Origin: Eublepharis macularius
Lineage: Eukaryota > Chordata > Lepidosauria > Squamata > Eublepharidae
Assembly: GCF_028583425.1 (NCBI RefSeq)
Contig: NC_072800.1
Coordinates: 93,775,001 to 93,839,000, forward strand
Reading direction: 5' to 3'
DNA: 64,000 nucleotides
Below the pieces are notes generated by a model, which saw only the letters and a list, made by a program, of their open reading frames with translations, did no database searches and was not told the origin of the DNA. Made by a program: the position numbers and the translations under genes. Shown here piece by piece: positions 54,301 to 63,500 of this stretch (positions within the stretch are counted from its first letter, which is position 1; every line of letters begins with the position of its first letter).

Positions 54301-57300
54301 AGACTGTGTGTATTTCACCCAGGCACAGAAAAGCTGAACAGTTTGTTTTAAGAAAAGAGCATGCTTCTTGTTTTAACCAGGGGGTGGACACTGCCTGGAG
54401 AAATTTCACGAGCCAGAATGGGTGTGGTTGAATCAAGTTTCCCAGTGTTGGGGCCCAATACAGCTCCAAACCCTTTTAGATGTAGAATAATGCAAAATAG
54501 CTAGATGATGCAAAATAGCTAGATAGATGGGTGTAATTGATAGGAGTTTCCTTTCTCAGCAGAGAGCACACTTCACTCTTATAGCAAAGAGACCAGTAGC
54601 ACCTTTAAGACTAACCAACGTTACTGTAGCATAAGCTTTCAAGATGCATCTGATGAAGAGAGCTGTGGTTCTCCAAAGGTTATGCTACAATAACATTGCA
54701 TCTGATGAAGAGAGCTGTGGTTCTTGAAAGTTTATGCTACAATAAAGCTGGTTAGTCTTAAAGGTGCTCCTGGACTCTTTTACTATTTTGCAACTACAGA
54801 CTAACTCGGCTAACTCTTCTCCACTCTTATGTGCTTCAGTCTGAAGGCGCAGTAGGAGATTCTGGGGGGGGGGGGAGAGCAGGGAGCGTGGCTGCTTTCG
54901 ACCTGAGTCCCTGTAGCCCCCGTCAGCAGTTAGCTGAGAAGAAGGGAGGAGATTCCTTTTTGTTTCCCATCTTGCTGTTCCCTATTTTTCGAGTATGTTA
55001 TCATCCCACCCCTTCTTCCAGCAAGTTTAGAGCAGCGTGTATAGTTCTTCCTCATTTTAGCTTCAGTTTAGGCGGAGGGGGAGTGACCACCCCAATGCCA
55101 GCCATGCCAGCGAGCTTCCCAGGCTGCGCTGGGGTCTGAACCGGCAACTCCCAGAGCCTAGGCTGGCACTGTAACCACTACCCCACACTGCCTGTTAATT
55201 GCTGGTGGGAGAGCAGCAGGAGCACTGCCTCCACTCCCTCCCGTTACTTTGAAGAGCGTACCCTGAAGAGGCGGCATAGGGATAATAATCGGGTTGTACA
55301 AAATATTCTTGACTTCCAGGTCAAAAATCAAGAGTGATTTTGATGGAGCAAAAACATTTTCCCTTAAAATAGCTGTGCTATGTAAATATTCTTTGGTTTT
55401 GTGTGTTAACCATTTGTCCTTCCACCTGGATTAGTCACATGGGGGGGCTTACAACATAAAAACACGAAAAGCAAAACTTTAAAAGATATTAATTGAAATC
55501 CAGCATTAAAAACGCACCTCAGCATAAGAACAGACCACCAAAAGCCTAAAACAGCAGTTTCCATACTAAAATACTGTTAGAAGGTGGTTAAAAGCCTGAG
55601 TGAATAGAAATTTGTCCACTTGGGGATTATGTAGCGGAGGGGAAAATGTCGCCACGCTGCGTGGCCGACCAGATCAGTGTGCGTGGGGTGTGTGCGTGAG
55701 TGACGGGGCAGTGCGTTCTGGGTGAGTCACACGGGGGATGCTGCCTTGTCACAGGTTAGAGTGACTGGGAAAATGTTGCCGTGCTGCATCATGCAGCAGA
55801 TTTGGTAAAGTGACCGCATCCGAAGGGCTCCCGCTGGCACAGCCCCAAGCCCTGTTTCACACAGTGCCTCTTATCTGTATGCCTTGGGAAGGCCTGGGCC
55901 TGAGGCTGCGGAGGCTGACGCCTGCCCCTGCCCCGCAGAGACGCTCAGCATTCCAACCTTCACCTGCTTGGCTTTGCATCATTTGGTGGCGGTCTAACTT
56001 CCCTGTTCATCTCCAGGGCCCTGACCCTCCTGTCGTGTCACGTCCTGTGGTTGCTGCCTCTGAGGCCGTGATTGGTCTAGTCACCTGCTCTTGCAACACA
56101 CCCTGGCTCATAGGGGGGGTTTCAGAGGAAAACTGTGCTCCAGGCATGCTCCTGTCTGTCCTGTCAGTCACTTTTTATCCTGCCCTTCCTTGACAAAGCA
56201 CGCGGGTGGAGCACCTGGCTCCCTCTCTCTGGTTTTATCTTTTTGCCAGTTCCGTAAGGTGGGTTAGGCTGAGTCTCTCTAGTCTGACACACTCCCACTC
56301 ACAGGTCTGCCTCACTGGTGTTTGCCCCCTGGAGGGCAGGAGGTCCTCTTGGAAAGCATGATAATCAGACTTCTTTGTATTTTAAGCTTATTTATACGGT
56401 CAAATGTCAGAGGTTATCACAGCATGGTCAACCCTACAGAAAATCCCATTTTTACCTGAACCAGGAATTCCATAGTGCTTTCATTCATTTCTCCAGAAGG
56501 AGTTAGCCGTGTTAGTCTGCAGTCACAAAATAGTAAAGAGTCCAATAGCACCTTTAAGACTAACTTTATTGTAACAAGCTTTCAAGAACCACAGCTCTCT
56601 TCTTCAGATGACGATGCGTCTGACGAAGAGAGCTGCGGTTCTCGAAAGCTTATGCTACAATCAAGTTGGTTAATCTTAAAGGTGCTACTGGACTCTTTAC
56701 TACCATTCATTTCTGTTGTCTTCGGGATCTCTTAGAGGGCCCACGTGCACACAGAGGGGCAGCACGTGGCTTTGGGATTTAGCTTGGCTTTTGACTGCTC
56801 GCTGCCCATTGGAAAAATAGCATCTCAGGAGGTTTGCCTGGTGCTTATCTTCCTTGCGTGTTTGTGATGCATGGAATAGTTTGTTGGGAAGTTATTCTAG
56901 GACCCTGTGCTGTGAAAGGGTACGGATGCTGCATTGTGTGAGGCTGCTGAAGAGCTCGGCTCTTCCCTCCACCCAGCAAAAGTGTGAGCAGAGCAGAGCC
57001 ATTCCTGAAGCTGCGGCAAGCGTGGGGCCTCTGCCTTCTGGCATCACGGAGCCGTCGAGGCCGTCTCTCTTCTCTCACGGCAAGAATGGGGCCGGGGACA
57101 GTCGACCTTTCCAGATTCAAAGGGTGGTGGGCATCGGGCAACTTCTGCATGGCAGACGGCCGCGTTTCCAGTCCAGGGGGCCCAGTCTCTGTTGCTCCAG
57201 CTTGGGGCTGAGCTGCTTGCAGTAACTGGGTTTCCCACGCCTGCCAGTCCTCTGAACGGGTCGTGTTTGGTTGGGCTTTTATTCTTCCAGGTACCGACCA

Positions 57301-58329
57301 GTCACTTGTTTGCACAAGTTTGAGCTGGGGCATTGAAATCCACCCGGGCAGAAGGGGACAGAGATTATCCCTGAGCAGCCAGCCGTCTGCACTGGCTATG
57401 GTTCCCGTCCTCCCCCCTCCCCCCTGACTTGGCACTGCCCGTCTCCCTCTTGCTAGAGGCCAAGAGGGTGACCTGTCCAAAGAATATTCAGGCTGAGGCC
57501 AGACAAGACATTTCTGTTTAGGAAAGGTTTTCTGTTCTCCTGAAGGGCAGAGTGCTCCGTACCTCAATGACAAGTTGAGCTTGTGGGAATTAAAAGAGCC
57601 AGTGTGTGTGTGGGGGGGGTGGGGGGGGGGGAGTAAGAGAGTGGCCCTCAGTTCTGTGAGCCCAGGATCAAATCTCCACTCCACCATGAAGCAGCCGGCT
57701 GACCTTGGAACCATCACTCTTTCTCAGCTTAAGCCTGCCTCACAGGGTGGGTGTTAGGGTAAAATAAGACACGGAGAACCATGAAGGCCCACTGAGCCCC
57801 TTGGAGAAAAGGTAGGATAAAAGTGGGCTTGCTAGAAAAATGTGCATAAAAAAAGAAAAAAGAAAAAGCTTCTCATCTCTGGGTGCGCTCGCCGGATCTG
57901 ACGAAGAGGCTGGGACTGTGTTTACGGAGGGTGTCGTTTTTGCATGCCACAGCAGCTGGTTGGTGTTGCAGGAATGACGCTCTCGTCGCCATCTTGGAAG
58001 CAACAGCAGAGACGTTTTTTGCAAAGAGCCGCGGAGTGGAGCTCCCGTATTTCTGGAGCTCCAGGACCTGCCACAAGCACACAATCCTGTGATTTTCCAC
58101 CTGCCTTTCCGATCTGGCTGGCGCAGCTGACCTTCTCTCCCCAGGAACAGGAGCAGCCTGGCACGGCTCTGATTCGCCTTCCTCATCAAGGCCTGACCCA
58201 GTTCCCCCCTCCCTCCTTATGTTGCAGGTTCCCTATTACGAATGGCTGGATTTGAAGTCGGAGTGGCAGAAGGCGGCCTGTCTCAGGGACAAGATGAACA
58301 AAGCAGTGGCCGAAGACATGGCAAAATAA
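38917..58329 (+). CDS. TBRG4: TBRG4 (FASTKD4), mitochondrial RNA-regulating FASTK protein, 10 coding exons
   Basis: TBRG4/FASTKD4 binds and stabilises subsets of mitochondrial mRNAs in the matrix. Ten exons with matching phases give 1893 nt (630 aa; human is 631). The N-terminus [13 protein letters not shown] is basic and fits a mitochondrial presequence. Signature stretches include [46 protein letters not shown] and [10 protein letters not shown] (FAST_1/FAST_2 region, roughly 250-440). The C-terminal RAP domain (about 559-617) reads [11 protein letters not shown] and [13 protein letters not shown], and the protein ends AVAEDMAK (human AVAEELAK). Introns hold a snoRNA, a foldback element and several Penelope-like copies. 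No truncation or frameshift is seen. The human gene is on 7p13 beside NACAD and RAMP3; neither neighbour is recognisable here. Confidence 0.97.
41792..42109 (+). CDS. TBRG4: TBRG4 coding exon 2
   Basis: Residues 139-244. It opens [13 protein letters not shown] and contains [13 protein letters not shown] and MDRLEDK. The donor is AAG|GTAAAG. Confidence 0.96.
42250..42390 (-). repeat. Penelope-like terminal fragment, minus strand
   Basis: GGTAGCCATGTTGGCCTGCA, CAATAGCACCTTCAAGACCA, TTTGAAAGTCAAAGCTCCCT, CTTCGTCAGATAC. It ends just before the snoRNA. Confidence 0.65.
42400..42532 (+). ncRNA. SNORA5: H/ACA snoRNA, SNORA5-like, in a TBRG4 intron
   Basis: In human, TBRG4 introns host SNORA5A, B and C, H/ACA RNAs that guide 18S rRNA pseudouridylation. 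Here the 5' hairpin is closed by GCAACTGT (42401-42408) pairing with ACAGTTGC (42453-42460). The 3' hairpin is closed by GTAGC (42475-42479) with GCTGC (42522-42526). An ACA box follows directly at 42527-42529, three bases from the end. The internal GTGTCAAATTCA resembles what I recall of human SNORA5. The hinge between the hairpins lacks a perfect ANANNA H box (ACAGTG is nearest). I found no second copy in the other introns. Confidence 0.75.
42745..42870 (+). repeat. L2-like LINE tail
   Basis: GTGTGCCTTGAGTCTCAGTG, then AGAAAGGCAGACTACAAACA, as in 25930-25980. Confidence 0.65.
43086..43257 (+). CDS. TBRG4: TBRG4 coding exon 3
   Basis: Residues 245-301 plus one base, GLELAEQF through LLDLAFAYG. 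The acceptor is CCAAACAG and the donor is G|GTAAGC. Confidence 0.97.
43497..43620. repeat. 124-bp inverted-repeat hairpin (MITE-like) in a TBRG4 intron
   Basis: The left arm CACAGGAGGGTGGTTTAAAA pairs with a right arm whose reverse complement is CACAGGAGGGTAGTTTGAAA. The arms continue with matching blocks to GGGTTTG, leaving an AT-rich loop of about 18 bases. Confidence 0.75.
44885..45042 (+). CDS. TBRG4: TBRG4 coding exon 4
   Basis: Residues 302-354, [13 protein letters not shown] through FEAFAQ. The acceptor is CCTTTAAG and the donor is CAG|GTGAGT. Confidence 0.97.
46482..46764. mobile_element. Palindromic Penelope-like element (copy D)
   Basis: The minus arm starts TAGATCCAGAGGAGTTAGCC and a plus arm (partly doubled) ends TGCTACTGGACTCTTTACT. 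The flanking duplication is ATGACCAA (46474-46481 and 46765-46772). Its ribozyme-like motifs are degenerate. Confidence 0.8.
47300..47410 (+). CDS. TBRG4: TBRG4 coding exon 5
   Basis: Residues 355-391 with [12 protein letters not shown]. The donor GCG|GTAGTC was chosen because it keeps phase 0 and joins FFSA to IHKHL, as in the human FFSLVHEKL region. Confidence 0.93.
47490..47850 (+). repeat. Unclassified repeat plus LINE-type tail
   Basis: TAGGGGTGTGCGCTTCAGGT opens a stretch with repeated GATTCGG words. It is followed by the tail GAGCCCACTTGCGGGGAGGG at 47799-47818. Confidence 0.45.
47900..48044 (+). CDS. TBRG4: TBRG4 coding exon 6
   Basis: Residues 392-439 plus one base. It includes [12 protein letters not shown], nearly identical to human VDLVWALCVLQQ. 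The donor is G|GTATAA. Confidence 0.96.
48307..48368. repeat. Short hairpin in a TBRG4 intron
   Basis: GTGAGCAGCAGAGG (48307-48320) pairs with CCCCTGCTGCTCAC (48355-48368) with a single mismatch and a 34-base loop. It lies in the intron between TBRG4 coding exons 6 and 7. It could be part of a non-coding RNA or chance. Confidence 0.5.
48558..48803 (+). CDS. TBRG4: TBRG4 coding exon 7
   Basis: Residues 440-521 plus one base, [10 protein letters not shown] through VDTVYGWQL. It is more divergent from human than the rest, as expected for the linker before the RAP region. The donor is G|GTAAGC. Confidence 0.95.
49985..50813. mobile_element. 829-bp foldback element with 261-bp inverted arms
   Basis: Left arm 49985-50245 and right arm 50553-50813 are reverse complements with about five mismatches and no gap that I can see. 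The termini read TCACGACGACAATCCCTCGG and, from the right, TCACGACAACAATCCCTCGG. The 307-bp centre shows no coding potential, and no clear target duplication is found. It sits in the intron between TBRG4 coding exons 7 and 8. The family is not recognised. Confidence 0.85.
50927..51038 (+). CDS. TBRG4: TBRG4 coding exon 8
   Basis: Residues 522-558 plus two bases, DAEMVLNS through ADFDAPHL to PPGAR. The donor is AG|GTGAGC. Confidence 0.94.
51879..52205 (-). repeat. CR1 LINE 3' end, minus strand
   Basis: ATAGAAACATAGAGCTGGAA, TCTAATCCAGCCCCCTGCAC, GTGACTGTCGAGCCTCTCCT. Confidence 0.8.
52309..52423 (+). CDS. TBRG4: TBRG4 coding exon 9 (RAP domain start)
   Basis: Residues 559-597, [20 protein letters not shown] through AGFLLVD. 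The donor is GAT|GTGAGT. Confidence 0.97.
52583..52843. mobile_element. Palindromic Penelope-like element (copy E)
   Basis: Inverted arms as in copy C, flanked by CATGTAGGCA at 52573-52582 and 52844-52853. The core GAAA of the ribozyme-like motif is altered in both arms. Confidence 0.85.
52940..53132. repeat. Long hairpin (about 70-bp arms), MITE-like
   Basis: Left arm 52940-53013 and right arm 53065-53132 are near reverse complements; both share TTGAATTCTTC and ACAAATTAT-type blocks. The loop is about 50 bases. It lies in the last TBRG4 intron. Confidence 0.75.
53140..53290 (-). repeat. MIR-like SINE, minus strand
   Basis: CAACCACCTTGTGAAGTAGG, GCCCAAGATCACTCAGCAAG, GGGATTTGAACC. Confidence 0.7.
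54583..54821. mobile_element. Palindromic Penelope-like element (copy F)
   Basis: A short minus arm and a doubled plus arm, flanked by CACTCTTAT at 54574-54582 and 54822-54830. Confidence 0.8.
54702..54739 (+). ncRNA. Hammerhead-ribozyme-like core in copy F
   Basis: CTGATGA (54702-54708), stem II GAGAG with TTCTT (last pair wobble), GAAA (54726-54729), short stem III. The core bases are intact. Confidence 0.45.
56493..56703. mobile_element. Palindromic Penelope-like element (copy G)
   Basis: Inverted arms flanked by an exact 11-bp duplication CATTCATTTCT (56482-56492 and 56704-56714). It is the smallest and tightest palindrome of the set. Confidence 0.9.
56620..56657 (+). ncRNA. Hammerhead-ribozyme-like core in copy G
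   Basis: CTGACGA (56620-56626), stem II GAGAG (56628-56632) with TTCTC (56639-56643), GAAA (56644-56647), GC-TTAT-GC, then TA. All core positions agree with the hammerhead consensus. Confidence 0.6.
57635..57840 (+). repeat. tRNA-derived SINE, diverged
   Basis: AGGATCAAATCTCCACTCCA (box B-like), CTGACCTTGGAACCATCACT, CACAGGGTGGGTGTTAGGG. It is preceded by a TG/G run at 57602-57632. Confidence 0.65.
58228..58329 (+). CDS. TBRG4: TBRG4 last coding exon with stop
   Basis: Residues 598-630 and [18 protein letters not shown] closes the RAP domain. It is separated from the previous exon by a 5.8-kb repeat-filled intron. Confidence 0.97.
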   Translation, partial: VPYYEWLDLKSEWQKAACLRDKMNKAVAEDMAK

Positions 58330-58468
58330 GGCTCGAGGAAGTGGGGGGGGGGTCAGGGTCTTGAGTGCCGCTTATAAGGGATCCTTCCTGTCTTCTCCCC
58401 GTTGCTGATGGGGATGCTGTGAATTTGGGGCTGAGGAGCATCTCGTGCCCTCTTCAGCTGTGCATTTG

Positions 58469-58474
58469 AATAAA
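58469..58474 (+). terminator. TBRG4: TBRG4 poly(A) signal
   Basis: A canonical AATAAA lies 140 bases after the stop codon and is followed by T-rich DNA, giving a short 3' UTR. Confidence 0.8.
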
Positions 58475-59079
58475 TGGCCTGTTGTACAGTTCAGTTCCCC
58501 CCCCCCCCCTTCAACTGCTTGTTCAGCTTTTGTGCCACACCGCCGAAAAGGCAACACTCTTGAATCCCGGTGTTAAGGAAGAAGATGGCAGGGTTTTGTC
58601 CCCAAGTGGCAGACAGTAAACAGGACTCAGTTCTGGGTACCTCAAGGGCCATCCAAACATTCAGCCTCTCCAATAATTCTGAGATTTCCCCCCTTGGCTC
58701 TGACACAACTGTGTGGAAATGGTGAGAGGGTGGCAGAGTGGTGCTGGAACAATGAGTTCATGTTACACATGGAACTGAAAAATCCACGATTTCAGTGCGG
58801 AAAGTCTAGATCTGTAGGATTTGAGCAAAGCGTCTTTTCAGCTGCTGTAAGATCCCACGTGCTGCAGGTTGGGGGGGAAATGCTGGCTGCAATTAATTCT
58901 CATGTGTGAAATCCATGTGGGTGTATTCTGTGTAGCAACTTCCGGGAATAAGATTTGGGGACTATGGTAGAAAGTTCACTGGAAGAAGCAGATGCTACGG
59001 TGCATAGATTAGTCTCTTACTGGGAATGGCTAGGAACACACTTTAGGGTGCTTTTACAGTGTGCAGGATATCATACCAA

Positions 59080-59500
59080 GCCATGCCATGTTCAGCGTTT
59101 TTATAAACGGTTTGGGTGAAGGAATAGAAGGAACGCTTATTAAATTTGCAGATGGTACTAAAGTGGGAGGGGAAGGAAATGCAGGATGATTTTGACAGGC
59201 TGGAAAACTGAACCTGAGCAAATAAAATGAATTTCAGCAGGGATAAATGCAAAGTTCTGCATTTAGGTAGGAAAAATCAAATGCATAATTATAGGATGAA
59301 GGCGGCTTGTCTTGGCAGTAGTATGTGCAAAAGGGAACTAGGGATCTTAGTAGACCATGCACTGAACATGAGCCAGCAGTGTGATGTGGCAGCTAAAAAG
59401 GCAAATGCAATTTGGGGTGGGGTGGGGGAATTTCCTGCATTGTGCAGGGGGTTGGACTAGATGACCCCGGAGGTCCCTTCGTACTCTTGTAATTCTGTGT
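59080..59500 (+). repeat. CR1 LINE: RT C-terminal remnant and 3' tail
   Basis: Conceptual peptides MNFSRDKCKVLHLGRKNQMH and MSQQCDVAAKKANAI are typical of the CR1 ORF2 end. The tail has TGCATTGTGCAGGGGGTTGG and GACTAGATGACCCCGGAGGT. It is 5'-truncated and degenerate. Confidence 0.85.
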
Positions 59501-61890
59501 TTTAAGGAATTTAACTGCTGTCTCAAACTGATGCTGATGTGTGAACAGCCAGCAGGTGTAGAATCAGAAGCCAGGGGTTGGATGCTCTGCATCGGTCCAG
59601 CTAACAGTGGCACACTTAAGAGGGACCCTCTTGTCTTGGGATGCTGTTACCGTTAGTGGAATAAATCCACAGGATCCAACTCTGGTGTGATGTGGCTTTT
59701 GAATGCCTGGCTTCTGATAGCTGTAGTTTGGTGCAGCCTGAGTGGGCCAACCAGCCTTGCTCGCCCTCCAAAATGGTCTCACTCTTGAAATGGGAGAGGT
59801 GGACGAGTGGAAAGATGGGTGCTGACAAGCATCTCTAAGCCGCAGTTTGGCCTTCGTCTTTTAGCTTGCCTGAAAATGCTGAAAAGGAGAGCTAACGTTA
59901 CCGCAGTGGGTCTTCCTCTAGAAACTTTTTAAGATGGGGAAAGAGATGAGTGTCTTGCTCAAGGCTACACAGAGAATCAGTGGCAGGGGATCTCGCAGCT
60001 TGTTGGGGCCACGGGTTTTGCATTCTTCAGTTTGAGGCCCTGTTTTTTCCCCCCTTCAGGAAAAAAAAAAGCTTAAATATTTAAATCGAGAAGTCTGGTA
60101 GCTGTGGAGAAGCGCATCTTGCAGCAGAGTGTGTGAATGTGCACCCTTTCCAGTCATGATTTTCCTACTGCACACGAAAGGAAGAAAAAAAGTGTGTGTT
60201 GTGTGCAGATGGTATGGCGTCCATGTGCAAGAAGAACACGGGGCATTTTTCTGAATGTTTTTTGCAGGGGCTCAAAGCCTTTTGCGTGTCTCGTCCTGGC
60301 AATCCTGCATGAGGTCTTGTCAAGTGGGGCAATGTTTGTTTCCCCCTGTTCGGAACCTGCAATGGCTACTCGGGTCAGGTGGTGAATGTGGATGTCATAG
60401 GTGAGGTGCACACTGTCACGTGACTGCTGCACATCATAGCTGTACGGAAAAATGCCACATATGAAACACTGGTAAAGCCGGAACATTTAAAGCCGGTCAG
60501 GGGAAGGGCTTGTCTGCATGCGCGCCCTTCTGCCATCAGATTCTCTGGCTTAGTTGGTGAGCCGTGAGCACCAGTCGTGCTTCAGGAGACTGTTCTTTCC
60601 AGCAGACTTGAGCGTCCGTATTGTCTCATCTCTGTCCCCTTCTCTGTCCATCTCCGGAGTCCTGCTCAGTTGTCTTTGGGGCCATGCTGCAGGGAGCACG
60701 CTCAGTCATGCATGCCCTGCCTGCTGCCCAAAAGGGACGGGGGGTGTCTGCATGTCTCTCGTGGCCTCCCATTTCACTCTTTAGTTCTGCACAAGTTGCT
60801 GCTGCTCGCCAGGTGAGCGTTTCGTCATCCTGCACTACTAGGGAGGGTGGGGCTCATGGAGGAAACTGAAATAAGGCCCCTTTTCCTATTCCTCCTCATT
60901 TTTAGAGTCTCTGCCTATGAAAATGATGGCCGTGGGACAGGGTCGCAGTCTTTCTTTGGGCAAGGCGTCCTGTACTTAATGCATTGGGGAGAGGGACTGT
61001 GGCACCAAAGGAGATGGAAGTCTCCAAACTCCCCAGAGCGATGGACTATAATTGTTGGGGGATGGAGCCTGTCTTTTTTTTTTGGCTAATATTTCCCAAA
61101 GGGCAATGTGCCATATAGATTGCAAATCCCCTGTTCCAAGGGAGCTGTCGTGCAGAGTCAAGGAGGGCTTGTATAACCTGAGCATGGAATATATGGTGAA
61201 GTAAAGCTCTTGCACATCAGGGCCCCAAATGCCTGACCCCTGAAATGCATCTGTAGGGCTAAATCCCTGTTGTGTCTCTCTGGGGAAAATCTAGGCGTGC
61301 TGCCGTGGGCTTCAGTGGGCAGTCGGGGTTCTTCACCGAGAGGGAAATGACCGTGAGCTGTGGTGGGTGGCTTGCTGCCCCTCCTCTCCCATTACCCAAT
61401 TTGGCTTCCTTGGGCTCTACCTGGTACATCCACACACACAAGTCCCTCTCCAGTATGAATTTATGGGCTGCTCGGTTTCCCCTCTGCCCTCGGCCTTTCA
61501 ACAGAGCCGTGTGCTCTGTTGGGGGCTAGAGACACACTTGATCACACTGGTGTTTAGGGATGCAAGGGGGTGCTGCGGTTCCCTCTCCTGTTGAGAGAAC
61601 CAAAGGTGGCATCTCATCCCCTCTCAACCCAGCACCTATTCAAGTCTGCAGGGTCTGTTGCGCAAAGTGCAGGTGCAGGGCTCTAAGAGGAAAGGTGGAA
61701 GCATCTCACGCATTTTTCTTCTTTAACTTCCAGCCTGATGAAGAGTTCTGCGGGGCTTGAAAGCTTGCACTCTTTTTGGGGGGAGGGGCATGTGATTCGG
61801 TCTTAGTGAAAACGATTGCATGGCTTTGTCTCTGCAATAACAACATTCTGCCGTTGCCCCAATGACTGTTTTGGCCAAGCCTCGTGTCTC
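59501..61890. other. Intergenic, no gene recognised
   Basis: Short overlapping frames without family resemblance. A Penelope-like scrap (CCTGATGAAGAGTTCTGCGG) lies at about 61734. RAMP3, the human neighbour of TBRG4, is not seen. Confidence 0.5.
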
Positions 61891-62009
61891 CTCCGTTCCT
61901 CGTCTGTAAAGCAGAATAGTGATTCTGCCCTCCTTCACAGGGCAGTTATGAGAACAGGCACAATAAAAGGCTGCAAATGCTTCACAGCTTAATAATAAGT
62001 GGCAGTAAG

Positions 62010-63290
62010 GAGGTGGCTGTGTGTGTGTGGCTGTGAGGCTGGCTGGCTTCAGGGAGAAAGTGAATGCAGAAGCAAAGGGACCCAGGCTGGGCCTCAGTGT
62101 CAGATTCAATTAACGGGTAACTAGGTAGTGACCTCGTTTGCGAGAGTTGGAAGGAGAAGCGGGAGAGAGGCAGCAAGCGGAGCATGGCCTGGAGCACGTG
62201 GGCACGCTGAGCGCTCTGCTAGATCAGGGCAGACCTCCTTGGAAGCGCTTGGCTCCTCTGTTCCTGCTTATTTAAACAGCAGCTTTGCAAGACACAGAGC
62301 TAGGATTTTAATGGCTACCTTTTAACATTATCAAGAATTAGACAGTCCAGCAGGATAAACATGCTGGGCTTAATTTAAGCACGATGCCGGCTATGGTCAA
62401 AGAGTGCACCCGTGGGACTTGGCACTCACACAACGTCTCAATTCAGCTGTGCGAAGCAGCTACAAGTGAAGCAGCATTCATGAGTGCACAATCTTGCCAG
62501 CGAGTTCTCATCCTTATCTAGCATCATGCTAAAATCACGCCCAAGTCTGTCGCAGCACCTTCAAGGCTAACTGAGGCCCTGGAGCAGAAGCGATCGATGG
62601 CTGGAGTCATTTTAGTATTGCTACCCAGCAGAAATTGTAACCTGTTTTATCCATATGGACAGGCTAATCTCGGTGTATGCATGCACTTTGCTGTCAGTCT
62701 TGGGTCTCTCACAGTCACCACGTAAAGAGAGCTGAGCCTACATCAGCCGGTGCGCACTCTCAGAGGAAGAGCAATGCCTCCCCACCCCATTCTGTTCACC
62801 TCCCACTGCAGCTGCTGCTGCTACTTCCCTTTCCCAGATGTAGAACCAAGGCTGAAGGTGACGTGTTCCCGGGAAAGCAGCGTGTCAGTGGCAGAGGCAG
62901 ACCTGGAACCCAGCTGTCCCATATGCAAGCTCAGCTATCCATTAGGACCACGCAGGGCTTCCCCTTGATACCATGCAGGGACGTATGCATCTGCCCTTTT
63001 TTGTGGGATTTTTTTTGTCATTTTGAGCCATTCCGTTTCACCCAATTTGTGTTTCCCCCATGTTCCAGATTAATTTGTATATCTTATACTACGTTTATGC
63101 CATTTATATGTACAAGTGAGGAATCTACTAGGAATTTTGGAGGGAGGTCTCATTTTCCCCTACCAGGCTATCACCTCTTTCCCTGAAAGCCCCCATACCC
63201 TTTTCCTGCTTCCTTCGCTCCTTCCCACCCACCAGCCAACCTACCTTTTATCTGCCCCCCATCTTCAGATATATTATTTGCTTCAGATAT
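62010..63290. other. Intergenic, no gene recognised
   Basis: Nothing recognisable except a short Penelope-like word (CAGCACCTTCAAGGCTAACT) at about 62553. Confidence 0.45.
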
Positions 63291-63500
63291 ATTATTCCTT
63301 CCTTTCTCCACAACAGGGACCCAAATCAGATTACATTATTCTCCTCTCCCTCCTGTTATCCTCACAACAACTTGTGAAGTAGGTTAGGTACATGACTAGA
63401 CCAAGGTCACCCTGTGAGTTTCCATGGCAGAATGGGGATTTGAACCTGGGTCTCCCAGATTGTAGTCTGAAACTAGTCACTACACCACACTGGCTTTTGA
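63291..63500 (-). repeat. MIR-like SINE, minus strand
   Basis: CAACAACTTGTGAAGTAGGT, GGGGATTTGAACCTGGGTCT, CACTACACCACACTGGC. Confidence 0.75.

Noticed and set aside
59227-59460. Host protein gene with reverse-transcriptase-like peptide
   Set aside because: It is the end of a CR1 LINE open frame, truncated and followed by the CR1 tail.
62677-63186. 169-aa plus-strand frame near the right edge
   Set aside because: No domain, no splice context and no resemblance to any family I know.
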